NCBI GenBank assembly: GCA_009838595.1
Contig: VXRI01000363.1
Coordinates: 1-8,251 of the forward strand
Length of the DNA stretch: 8,251 nt
Direction: 5' to 3'
Source of the DNA: Chloroflexota bacterium
GTDB taxonomy: Bacteria > Chloroflexota > Dehalococcoidia > Lucifugimonadales > JADFKI01
Part shown: in pieces, positions 1 to 5,691 of the stretch
Numbering within the stretch: the first letter of the stretch is position 1
Layout of the letters: every line of letters begins with the position of its first letter
The notes under the pieces: model-generated
Databases searched by the model: none
Told to the model about the DNA's origin: nothing
What the model saw: the letters and a program-made list of their open reading frames with translations, nothing else
Position numbers and translations under genes: made by a program

Positions 1-144
1 AATGCAGACACCTCAGACCATTCCAAACCTAGCCCTTAGCTAATTCTCACGAATGTCTTACCTTCAAGAGTCATCTGCACGGCTTTGACTTTCCGCTCAT
101 CATTCATTTGTGATACCTACTGTTGAATTGCCGCCGTATTTTCG
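1..144. other. Gene-free flank, no supported feature
   Basis: All plus-strand frames close within the first 42 bases, so no gene enters from the left on that strand. The only protein-like minus-strand reading is a 23-codon ORF (107 down to 36) with no convincing ribosome binding site; it is treated as unsupported. The stretch is less GC-rich than the coding regions and probably represents intergenic sequence downstream of the minus-strand oxidoreductase gene. Confidence 0.5.
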
Positions 145-243
145 CTGTCATTCCGAACAGAGTGAGAAATCCAAAATCTGCGCCAAACACAGACGCAAAA
201 ACTTCAGATTCTTCACTCCGCTGCGCTTCGTTCAGAATGACAG
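145..243. repeat. Intergenic inverted-repeat element (MITE/REP-like)
   Basis: The left arm (145-171) begins CTGTCATTCCGAAC. The right arm (207-243), read on the minus strand, begins CTGTCATTCTGAAC, so the outer 14 bp match at 13 positions. After a 10-nt indel both arms continue with a GAGTGA-AATC block. The arms enclose about 35 bases of A/C-rich sequence with no ORF. Transcribed, the element would form a long imperfect hairpin just downstream of the oxidoreductase stop codon. The GTCATTCTGAACGAAGC-type arm is a style of small non-coding repeat I know from many bacterial intergenic regions; the family name is not certain. A second, more degenerate copy of the same design lies at 5467-5562. 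Confidence 0.75.
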
Positions 244-254
244 GGGGACAAATG

Positions 255-282
255 GCTGACTGCTGATTGCTAACCGCTAGTC
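255..282. repeat. 7-bp tandem array (4 units) across a stop codon
   Basis: Four consecutive heptamers start at 255, 262, 269 and 276 and fit GCTRRYY: GCTGACT, GCTGATT, GCTAACC and GCTAGTC. The last unit contains the CTA (277-279) that is the TAG stop of the minus-strand oxidoreductase, so the array overlaps the final codons and the 3' untranslated end of that gene. Units differ by one to four bases, suggesting an old expansion or a repeated motif under constraint. Confidence 0.6.
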
Positions 283-1482
283 GGCAGCCATCACCGCCTC
301 TATCTTGTCCTCCGCCTTCCGTGCCTCCGGTATCACATACTTGCCGAACATTTCGATGGAGCTCATCACCTTTTCGTGCGGAATGGTCTCAGTCTGCATA
401 ATCATCAGCACCTGATCGACGCCAATTTCCTCGTACATTCGGATGGCGCGCAGGCAACTTTCCGGGTCGCCTGCGATGATTACGCCCCTGTCTGCAAGCA
501 CATTCGCGTCCAGTGCTGCGAGGGCAGCGCGTGCGGCGCCGGGACCGGAGTCTAGCGATATGCCCACTTCAGACGCTAGTTCCTTGTGCTCTTCGTCGGA
601 CTGCCGCAGCCAGCGGCCGAAGTCCGCTTGCAGATGGTCCGGCACGCCGCCCCAGTCTTGCAGCAGCTGCTCATACGCGCCGATGCGCCCTTGGATGTAC
701 GGCTTGTCAGGACCGAAGAAGGTCTTCATCGACTCGGCAGCGAGTTCCTTCGCATACTGGTCGTCGCTGTCGCAGAACCCATGTACGTTATTGCCCCAGA
801 AGTTCGTCACGAACGCGCCTGCAGGCTCGGAGTCCTTGAGCGCATCGCGGTAGATATTCACCTTGTCCTTGAGCACTTCCACGGCGTACGACGCGGACGA
901 CAGCACGCCGATGCCTTTCTGTGCGGCGAGCCGGAAGCTGTCCTCGGATGTGCATGCGAGGTACATTCGCGGGTGCGGCTTTTGGAATGTCTTTGGCAGC
1001 ACGCGGCGCGAAGGCACATTCCAGAACTTGCCCTCGTACTCGAATTCGTCAGACTGCCATATCTTGGGTAGCATGGATAGGGACTCGCTCCACATATCGC
1101 GAGTGTCGCGCGGGTCCACGCCAAGACCCATCTGCTCGTAAGCGTTGGAGCGCCCAGTGCCGAACTCAACGCGCCCGTCGGTGAGCTGGTCCACCATTGC
1201 CACACGCTCCGCGATGCGGACCGGGTGCGCGTGCGGCAGGATGGACACGCCAAAACCGATGCGAATCTGCTTCGTAATCTGGCTGAGCGCGCCGAAAAGC
1301 ACTTCTGGGCAGGGCGAGCCGGAGAAGCCGGTCAGGAAGTGATGCTCAACGAACCAGAGCGCATCGAAACCCACCTGGTCGGCGAGTTCGCACTGCTCCA
1401 GAGTTTCCTTGTACAGGTTGTTCCAGTCGATTTCGGTTCCAGAGAAGGGACGCTGCGTCTCATATAGCAATCCGAACTGCAT
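277..1482 (-). CDS. LLM class flavin-dependent oxidoreductase (luciferase-like monooxygenase family)
   Basis: A 401-residue protein of the bacterial luciferase-like (LLM, PF00296) superfamily, which folds as a TIM barrel, binds FMN or F420 and oxidises small organic substrates; the substrate cannot be read from sequence. Diagnostic parts are the N-terminal strand MQFGLLYE (1-8), ALWFVEHHF (41-49) with the luciferase-type E-H-H, the IRIGFGVSILPHAHPVRIAE strand-loop (73-92), DQLTDGRVEFGTGRS (98-112), and a C-terminal GDPESC segment (338-343) followed by MQTETIPHEKVM (362-373). Length suits the family and no signal peptide or membrane segment is present. The ATG at 1482 is supported by a GAAAGGAG Shine-Dalgarno sequence (1491-1498 on the plus strand, 8 nt upstream). 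The gene is transcribed away from the DUF1800 gene and has no neighbour on its own strand here, so its pathway is not hinted at. The family assignment is firm and the reaction unknown. Confidence 0.93.
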   Translation of the reverse strand: MQFGLLYETQRPFSGTEIDWNNLYKETLEQCELADQVGFDALWFVEHHFLTGFSGSPCPEVLFGALSQITKQIRIGFGVSILPHAHPVRIAERVAMVDQLTDGRVEFGTGRSNAYEQMGLGVDPRDTRDMWSESLSMLPKIWQSDEFEYEGKFWNVPSRRVLPKTFQKPHPRMYLACTSEDSFRLAAQKGIGVLSSASYAVEVLKDKVNIYRDALKDSEPAGAFVTNFWGNNVHGFCDSDDQYAKELAAESMKTFFGPDKPYIQGRIGAYEQLLQDWGGVPDHLQADFGRWLRQSDEEHKELASEVGISLDSGPGAARAALAALDANVLADRGVIIAGDPESCLRAIRMYEEIGVDQVLMIMQTETIPHEKVMSSIEMFGKYVIPEARKAEDKIEAVMAAD

Positions 1483-1526
1483 GCGGTTGACTCCTTTCGG
1501 CTGAAGGCATTTCTGCCCAGTGAATT

Positions 1527-1559
1527 ATGGGTTAGTAATGGGTTAGTAATAGGTGATTA
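1527..1559. repeat. 11-bp tandem repeat (2 exact + 1 degenerate unit)
   Basis: ATGGGTTAGTA occurs at 1527-1537 and again exactly at 1538-1548. A third, degenerate unit, ATAGGTGATTA, follows at 1549-1559. The array sits 45-77 bp upstream of the oxidoreductase start codon, where promoter or regulator sites would be expected. The 11-bp spacing is close to one helical turn, so it could present repeated binding sites on one DNA face; that is inference only. Confidence 0.6.
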
Positions 1560-1847
1560 GGATGTTTCAGCGATTGGTTGCTTCGGCCAGGTGTGCATCA
1601 GGTATATTGTGGCGACCATTGATTAAGTGCGGCTACGGTGTTGATGCGCGAATTATACTTGCAATCGGCAGTAAGGTAAAACGGGCGGTCGTGAGGCCTG
1701 GTTGGTCTGCCGGTGCTGGGGTAGGCGATGGTCAAGCATGATGGGTATGTATGCGGTACATTCGCGCCATACCGGGCTTTTCCCCTGATGAGGAAGGGAC
1801 CGCTTAACGACGCAATTACGGTTGTTCAACTATATCCTTAATGGAAA

Positions 1848-1914
1848 AGCCCTTTGGGGGAATTGAAAGCCGCAATGCTCCACCGTGTGCGCTTGCATTA
1901 TCCCCAAAAGGGCT
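1848..1914. repeat. Imperfect inverted repeat upstream of DUF1800 gene
   Basis: AGCCCTTTGGGGGAA (1848-1862) is mirrored by TTATCCCCAAAAGGGCT (1898-1914): AGCCC-TTT(T)-GGGG pairs across the site with one A bulge, separated by about 35 bp. The right arm ends 9 bp before an extended -10 promoter. A further direct copy of the core, GCCTTTGGGG, occurs at 1953-1962 inside the predicted leader. It may be a transcription terminator for readthrough, a regulator site or a decayed small repeat. No T-tract follows, which weighs against a classical terminator. Confidence 0.5.
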
Positions 1915-1922
1915 AGACCATG

Positions 1923-1931
1923 TGCTATACT
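1923..1931 (+). promoter_or_regulatory. Probable extended -10 promoter for DUF1800 gene
   Basis: TGCTATACT carries the TG-n extension and a TATACT hexamer (1926-1931) differing from TATAAT at one base. No good -35 box sits 16-18 bp upstream, as is common with extended -10 promoters. Transcription would start near 1938, giving a leader of about 90 nt before the ATG at 2027. It would also exclude the upstream in-frame ATG at 1841 from the message. Confidence 0.4.
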
Positions 1932-2015
1932 GCGCGCAAAGTTCAAAGGTGTGCCTTTGGGGTTTCCAGTCAATTTTCTTACGCTTTCAAATCCGCTACA
2001 TTAGTAAAGTCCGCG

Positions 2016-2021
2016 AGGAGG
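2016..2021 (+). promoter_or_regulatory. Ribosome binding site that sets the DUF1800 start
   Basis: AGGAGG lies 5 nt before the ATG at 2027. The longer in-frame reading from the ATG at 1841 has no comparable site and its first 62 residues do not look like the family, so 2027 is chosen. Confidence 0.85.
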
Positions 2022-2026
2022 GCATT

Positions 2027-3481
2027 ATGGTCGTTGAGACAACGCAGGCAGTCGAACAGATAGCACACCTCATGCGCCGCGCCGGATTTGGCGCAACGCG
2101 AGACGAACTGGACGCGCTAGAAGCGCAGGGCTACGACGCAGTCGTAGCAGAGCTAATTAACCCGAGCGACACTTCCGCGATGCCAGACGACATCATCAGA
2201 CGCTACCATCACGAGCAGTCAGGGATGATGGGGCAGATTAACCCCGGCGCCTACTGGCTGTACAAGATGATTTCCACGAAGGCGCCGCTCGTCGAAAAGA
2301 TGGCGCTCTTCTGGCATTCCGTCTTCGCTACCGGCTACCCGAAAATCACGCAGGGAAAGGTGCTCAGCGACCAGATCCGCATGTTCCGCAGGTACGGCAT
2401 GAGCAACTTCAAGACGCTGCTCATCGAGCTGTCGCGCGACCCTGCGATGATTGTCTGGCTGGACAACCACGACAATCACAAGGGCGCCATCAACGAGAAT
2501 TACGGCCGCGAGCTGCTCGAGCTGTTCAGCATGGGCGTGGGCAACTACTCGGAGGAAGACATCAAGGAAGCATCGCGCGCCTTCACCGGCTGGACGCTGG
2601 GCAACACCGAGTATATGGCGTTGCGCGGCGAGCGCGATTCCATCTGGCCATACGGCAGAATCGCGTGGCACTTCGAATATAAGCCCGAAGACCACGACGA
2701 AGGCGAAAAGACATTCCTCGGGCAGACGGGCAACTTCAACGGCGAAGACATCATCGACATTATCTGCCAGCAAGAGGCGACGGCGCGCTTCATCTCGCGC
2801 CATTTGTACGATTTCTTTGTGGCGGAAGAGCCGCCCGTACCGGCATGGCCCTACTCGCAGCCGCGCGACGAAGCCGCCATTCAGACGCTGATGGATCCAT
2901 ACTTCGACAGCGGCTACGAAATCTCCGCAATGCTGGAGACGCTGTTCACATCGGACTTCTTCAAGAACGACGAGGGCATCCGCTTCATCCGCGTCAAGAG
3001 TCCCGCGGAACTGGTCGCAAGCACGCTGCGGCTGACGGGCGAGTTCGCCAACAGGCCACGCCGTGAGATATTAGATCGCGCGATGCAAATGAACTACATG
3101 GGGCAGACGCTCAACAATCCTCCCAGTGTTGAGGGTTGGCACCAGGGCATGGAGTGGATCGACACCGGAACGCTTGTCGAGCGGCTAAACTTCGCCACTG
3201 CGCAGCTCGGCGATGTGAACAAACCGGGCGTCAGGACGATGATAAGCCGTGTCGCGTCCGAAAGCGACGGCGTTATATCGTCGGCGCGGCTGGTGGACAC
3301 ATGTCTTGACGCGATGGGCGTGGTCGCCGTCTCCGACGACACGCGCGAGGCGCTCGAGACATTCGCAGCCAAGCGAGGAGACCTGTCGGTGGACGCGGAC
3401 AATGTGAGCGATGCCGCAGAAGAGCACATAGCGCAGATGTTCCAGATGATCGGCGCGTGCCACGAATTCCAGCGCGCATAG
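2027..3481 (+). CDS. DUF1800 domain-containing protein
   Basis: A 484-residue protein matching the DUF1800 family (PF08811) over essentially its whole length; the biochemical role of the family is not established. Recognisable blocks in order are HLMRRAGFGA (14-23) at the N-terminus, KMALFWHSVFAT (91-102), the highly conserved NENYGRELLELFSMG (156-170) running into EASRAFTGWT (181-190), HDEGEKTFLGQTGNFNGEDI (223-242), TARFISRHLYDFFV (252-265), VKSPAELVASTLR (323-335) and MGQTLNNPPSVEGW (358-371). No signal peptide or transmembrane segment is visible, so export by itself is not supported. In many bacteria the gene is paired with a DUF1501 gene encoding a secreted sulfatase-like protein; here the next plus-strand gene is a Uma2 protein instead, so the usual partner is absent from this side. 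Start choice rests on the AGGAGG at 2016-2021. Confidence 0.93.
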   Translation: MVVETTQAVEQIAHLMRRAGFGATRDELDALEAQGYDAVVAELINPSDTSAMPDDIIRRYHHEQSGMMGQINPGAYWLYKMISTKAPLVEKMALFWHSVFATGYPKITQGKVLSDQIRMFRRYGMSNFKTLLIELSRDPAMIVWLDNHDNHKGAINENYGRELLELFSMGVGNYSEEDIKEASRAFTGWTLGNTEYMALRGERDSIWPYGRIAWHFEYKPEDHDEGEKTFLGQTGNFNGEDIIDIICQQEATARFISRHLYDFFVAEEPPVPAWPYSQPRDEAAIQTLMDPYFDSGYEISAMLETLFTSDFFKNDEGIRFIRVKSPAELVASTLRLTGEFANRPRREILDRAMQMNYMGQTLNNPPSVEGWHQGMEWIDTGTLVERLNFATAQLGDVNKPGVRTMISRVASESDGVISSARLVDTCLDAMGVVAVSDDTREALETFAAKRGDLSVDADNVSDAAEEHIAQMFQMIGACHEFQRA

Positions 3482-3488
3482 AAGTTGG

Positions 3489-3520
3489 TCAGCCTATCAG
3501 TATTTCAGTAGGTCAGTGAA
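3489..3520. repeat. 8-bp TCAGnnnn tandem array, 4 units
   Basis: TCAG recurs exactly every 8 bp at 3489, 3497, 3505 and 3513. The variable halves are CCTA, TATT, TAGG and TGAA. The array starts 8 bp after the DUF1800 stop codon and ends just before the hairpin at 3524-3555. Confidence 0.55.
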
Positions 3521-3523
3521 GCG

Positions 3524-3555
3524 GCATCTCGTCTCTCAATTTGGAGGCGAGATGC
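3524..3555 (+). other. 12-bp-stem hairpin between DUF1800 and Uma2 genes
   Basis: GCATCTCGTCTC (3524-3535) pairs with GAGGCGAGATGC (3544-3555) over 12 bp, including one G-U wobble in RNA, around an 8-nt loop. It would end or stabilise the DUF1800 transcript, but no run of T follows on the plus strand, so an intrinsic terminator is not certain. It lies 22 bp before the Uma2 start and may be part of a small dispersed repeat. Confidence 0.55.
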
Positions 3556-3577
3556 AGCACCGCAAGGCGTAAGCAAT

Positions 3578-4216
3578 ATGACGCAGACACTCGCGCGCCC
3601 AACGCACACTGCGGCAGAATCCGAACCCTTCGTCATGAAGTTCAAGCCGCTCACCCACATGGACGACGACATGATTGCCGAGTTCAGCGCGCTCAACGAC
3701 GGCCTACGCATCGAGCGCACCGCAAAGGGTGAAATCGTACTTATGCCGCCAACACATGGGGACACAGGAAGCAAAAACGCAAGAATCAATACACGACTAG
3801 GTATCTGGTCTGAACACAATGACATAGGTGATTACTACGACTCTTCTACAGGGTTCAAATTGCCAAACGGCGCGCTGCGCTCTCCTGACGCTTCTTGGGT
3901 TCTGAAATCTCGATTGGACGCTCTGACACAGGAAGAACGAAGCGGATACATATCCTTGTGCCCGGACTTCGTTGTCGAACTGCGCTCTACATCCGACAGC
4001 ATCAGTGCGCTCCAAGCCAAGATGCAGGAATATATGGACAACGGCGCGCGGCTTGGATGGCTTATTGATACATTATCAACGCCTCCGCGTGTTCATGTCT
4101 ATCGGCCGGGCACGGAAGTTGAGATTTTGGACGAGCCAACCGAGATTTCCGGCGCTCCCGAATTGCCGGGCTTTGTGCTGAATATGACGCGCATTTGGGA
4201 GGCGTCTTTGAAGTGA
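3578..4216 (+). CDS. Uma2 family protein (DUF820, PD-(D/E)XK nuclease fold)
   Basis: A 212-residue member of the Uma2/DUF820 family, predicted to have a restriction-endonuclease-like fold; members are abundant in cyanobacteria and Chloroflexota and their cellular role is not settled. The N-terminal region has the family GEIVLMPPTHGDTG segment (51-64). The nuclease core has SPDASWV (102-108; Asp104), CPDFVVELRS (128-137; Glu134) and the typical K-x-x-x-Y helix KMQEYMDNGARLGWLID (148-164; Lys148), giving D...E...K acidic/basic residues in family order. Length is normal and nothing appears broken. The ATG at 3578 has only a weak AAGG (3564-3567) upstream; an in-frame ATG at 3635 is an alternative, and the conserved core does not discriminate between them. 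It stands alone, with gaps of 96 and 114 bp on either side. Its reading frame is less GC-rich than the DUF1800 gene in the middle part, which may hint at separate origin. Confidence 0.88.
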   Translation: MTQTLARPTHTAAESEPFVMKFKPLTHMDDDMIAEFSALNDGLRIERTAKGEIVLMPPTHGDTGSKNARINTRLGIWSEHNDIGDYYDSSTGFKLPNGALRSPDASWVLKSRLDALTQEERSGYISLCPDFVVELRSTSDSISALQAKMQEYMDNGARLGWLIDTLSTPPRVHVYRPGTEVEILDEPTEISGAPELPGFVLNMTRIWEASLK

Positions 4217-4259
4217 AGTGGGCGCAATTGCGTCAGATTTGGCATTGCCCCAATCCTAA

Positions 4260-4282
4260 CCTTCCACACATGAAGGGGAAGG
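4260..4282. other. Short hairpin downstream of Uma2 gene
   Basis: CCTTCC (4260-4265) and GGAAGG (4277-4282) form a 6-bp stem with an 11-nt loop; an alternative 5-bp pairing, CCTTC with GAAGG, uses the loop (4272-4276). There is no T-tract. A 10-bp perfect palindrome CGCAATTGCG lies just upstream (4223-4232). It may be a weak terminator or a decayed intergenic palindrome. Confidence 0.35.
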
Positions 4283-4330
4283 AAGCGTATTGAGACTACA
4301 TTAAACAGCGCTGAACGACGAGGTGCTACG

Positions 4331-5347
4331 ATGACTACTGCACAGAAGACAGACTTCCTGAAATACAGCCATTCCATCGGGCTTTCGACTATGGAAGGGC
4401 GTGGATTCTACTATCCGGTGGACACCACCTTCGATGGCGGCGGCAAGGTCTATACGGTGAGCCGGTCGCTCGATGGCGACAATCGCGGCTTGCGCGTTAC
4501 CATATATGACGCCGATAGCAACTACTACACGACATTCGGGCAGTATGGCGAGGGCGACGGCGAGTTTGTCTGGCCCACGGCGATTGCGCGAGACAGCGCG
4601 GGAAATACATATGTAGCCTGCGAGTACCTCAACCGAATCGCCTGCTTCGACTCGGCGGGCAATCCGCTGCCTAGTTGGGGCGCCGCCGGTTCTTCAGACG
4701 GCGAATTGGACGGACCCTCCGGGCTGGCGGTTGATGCGGACGACAATATCTATGTCGTTGACCACCATAACAACCGCGTACAGAAGTTCACCGCCGGTGG
4801 GCAGTTTCTGCGTAGCTTCGGCTCGCAAGGCGACGGCGACGGGCAGTTGAACCTGCCATGGGGCATCGCCATCGACGGGGCGGGCGACATTTACATCGCG
4901 GACTGGCGCAACGACCGTGTGCAGAAGTTCTCCGCAGACGGCGAGTTCATCGCAGTTTTCGGCGAAGCCGGGCGCGGCGACGGTCAGTTCCACAGGCCTG
5001 CCAGCGTGTCCGTGGACGGCGACGGCAACATCTATGTCGCGGATTGGGGCAATGAGCGCGTGCAGGTGCTCGACAGCGAAGGCAATTTTGTACAGTGCAT
5101 CCGAGGCGAAGCAACGGACTCGAAGTGGGCGGACGCCTTCCTTGCAATAAACATCGAAGAGGCGGCGGCGCGCGCGGGCGCGAACTTGGAACCGGACATC
5201 GAGTTCTTCAACGACGACCCGCACGAGGAATCTTCACATATCGAGAAGTTCTTCTGGGCGCCTACTTCCATTAAGCTGGACGGCGAAGGGCGTGTGTTTG
5301 TTACAGAGAGCAATCGGCATCGGGTGCAGATTTTTGCGCGGGCGTAG
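4331..5347 (+). CDS. NHL-repeat six-bladed beta-propeller protein
   Basis: A 338-residue protein composed almost entirely of NHL repeats. Blades are visible at about 27-70 (degenerate), 79-117, 126-164, 173-211, 220-259 and 308-338. Each has a P-x-x-(I/L/V)-x-(V/I)-D opening, a G-x-(I/V)-Y-V strand and an (N/D)-x-R-(V/I)-Q-x-(F/L) closing strand, for example NNRVQKF at 147-153 and NDRVQKF at 194-200. A 48-residue acidic, helical-looking insertion (260-307) separates blades 5 and 6. The N-terminal strand (about 8-17) could complete the last blade, as in other closed propellers. No signal peptide, membrane anchor or fused catalytic domain is present, so it is predicted cytoplasmic and probably a protein- or ligand-binding scaffold; the partner is unknown. 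A lyase-type propeller cannot be excluded. The ATG is supported by GAGGTG at 4320-4325, 5 nt upstream. It is separated from the Uma2 gene by 114 bp and is likely a single-gene unit. Confidence 0.9.
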   Translation: MTTAQKTDFLKYSHSIGLSTMEGRGFYYPVDTTFDGGGKVYTVSRSLDGDNRGLRVTIYDADSNYYTTFGQYGEGDGEFVWPTAIARDSAGNTYVACEYLNRIACFDSAGNPLPSWGAAGSSDGELDGPSGLAVDADDNIYVVDHHNNRVQKFTAGGQFLRSFGSQGDGDGQLNLPWGIAIDGAGDIYIADWRNDRVQKFSADGEFIAVFGEAGRGDGQFHRPASVSVDGDGNIYVADWGNERVQVLDSEGNFVQCIRGEATDSKWADAFLAINIEEAAARAGANLEPDIEFFNDDPHEESSHIEKFFWAPTSIKLDGEGRVFVTESNRHRVQIFARA

Positions 5348-5466
5348 TGGATGATGTTCTCGGTGGGTTGGTGTGATATGTGATGATGGTGTGTGGGGCG
5401 CTGCTCCCTGCCTAGCTATGCCAGACTAGCCACCCCTCAGGGAGAGCAAGGCTTTCGGTTATTCTT

Positions 5467-5562
5467 GTCATTTCGAGCGCAGATAGAAACCTGAAAGCGC
5501 TGACTGTGGCAAACCTTGTTTCTTTGCCTAGATATTAGACCCTTCACTCCGTTCAGGGTGAC
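5467..5562. repeat. Degenerate inverted-repeat element, second copy
   Basis: The left arm begins GTCATTTCGAGCG (5467). The right arm, read on the minus strand from 5562, begins GTCACCCTGAACGGAGTGAAG. The arms share GTCA, then (C/T)GA(G/A)CG and similar downstream blocks, the same architecture as the element at 145-243 but more diverged. Related 15-bp direct sequences flank it: ACCCCTCAGGGAGAG (5432-5446) and ACCCTCCCGGGAGAG (5572-5586), matching at 12 of 15 positions. The second includes the perfect palindrome CTCCCGGGAG (5575-5584). It is probably a nest of small non-coding repeats. Confidence 0.55.
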
Positions 5563-5643
5563 TACCCAAAGACCCTCCCGGGAGAGGGGACTTATTGGCA
5601 AGGGATGGAAGGTAGGGGATTCAATCGATACGGCGGTATGCGG

Positions 5644-5649
5644 TATAAT
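5644..5649 (+). promoter_or_regulatory. -10 box of the RNase J promoter
   Basis: A perfect TATAAT. The best -35 candidate, TTCAAT (5620-5625, 18-bp spacer), is poor. Expected transcription start is near 5656, leaving a leader of about 36 nt before the ATC proposed as the RNase J start. That is a sensible distance and would still include the ribosome binding site. Confidence 0.6.
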
Positions 5650-5681
5650 TGGGTCCGTAGGGTGTAGGATATTAGCGGATC

Positions 5682-5686
5682 AGGAG
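5682..5686 (+). promoter_or_regulatory. Ribosome binding site pointing to an ATC start
   Basis: AGGAG is followed by 5 nt and then ATC (5692-5694), ideal spacing for initiation at that codon. The first in-frame ATG (5761) has no such site; the sequence before it encodes the conserved N-terminal strand of RNase J. Confidence 0.7.
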
Positions 5687-5691
5687 CAACC

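Larger units (their letters stand above)
1483..2026. other. Divergent intergenic region, about 540 bp
   Basis: This lies between the oxidoreductase start (minus) and the DUF1800 start (plus), so it must hold promoters for both. It contains the oxidoreductase Shine-Dalgarno (1491-1498), an 11-bp tandem repeat (1527-1559), small palindromes around 1744-1773 (GGTATG...CATACC and ATGTA...TACAT), an inverted repeat (1848-1914) and an extended -10 box (1923-1931). A 62-codon plus-strand ORF (1553-1741) has no ribosome binding site or recognisable sequence and is not called. No -35/-10 pair for the minus-strand gene is good enough to annotate. Confidence 0.6.
5348..5691. other. Intergenic region upstream of RNase J, about 345 bp
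   Basis: No gene is supported here. A 67-codon plus-strand ORF (5516-5719) runs through the repeat element and the RNase J leader and is judged spurious. The space holds a degenerate inverted-repeat element with similar sequences on either side (5432-5586), then the RNase J -10 box (5644-5649) and ribosome binding site (5682-5686). No clear terminator for the NHL gene was found in 5348-5430, which is T/G-rich. Confidence 0.6.

Noticed and set aside
36..107. 23-codon minus-strand ORF with a protein-like reading (MNDERKVKAVQMTLEG...).
   Set aside because: Too short, with only a weak GTAGGT upstream and no recognisable family; it could be a remnant of a longer gene but nothing in the window supports it.
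1553..1741. 62-codon plus-strand ORF in the divergent intergenic region.
   Set aside because: No ribosome binding site, no recognisable domain and low-complexity Gly/Val/Ala content; it begins in the tail of the 11-bp tandem repeat.
1744..1773. Small palindromes (GGTATG...CATACC; ATGTA...TACAT) as operators.
   Set aside because: Arms of 5-6 bp are expected by chance at this length and are not aligned with a promoter.
1841..2026. N-terminal extension of the DUF1800 ORF (62 extra residues).
   Set aside because: It lies across an inverted repeat and a promoter, has no ribosome binding site and does not look like the family; AGGAGG before 2027 marks the real start.
2219..2803. Long antisense ORFs over the DUF1800, NHL and RNase J genes (for example this one of 194 codons).
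   Set aside because: They are a by-product of GC-rich codon use on the opposite strand; none shows a family motif or its own start signals.
3524..3555. The 12-bp hairpin as a classical intrinsic terminator.
   Set aside because: The stem is strong but no T-tract follows on either side, so it is listed only as a hairpin.
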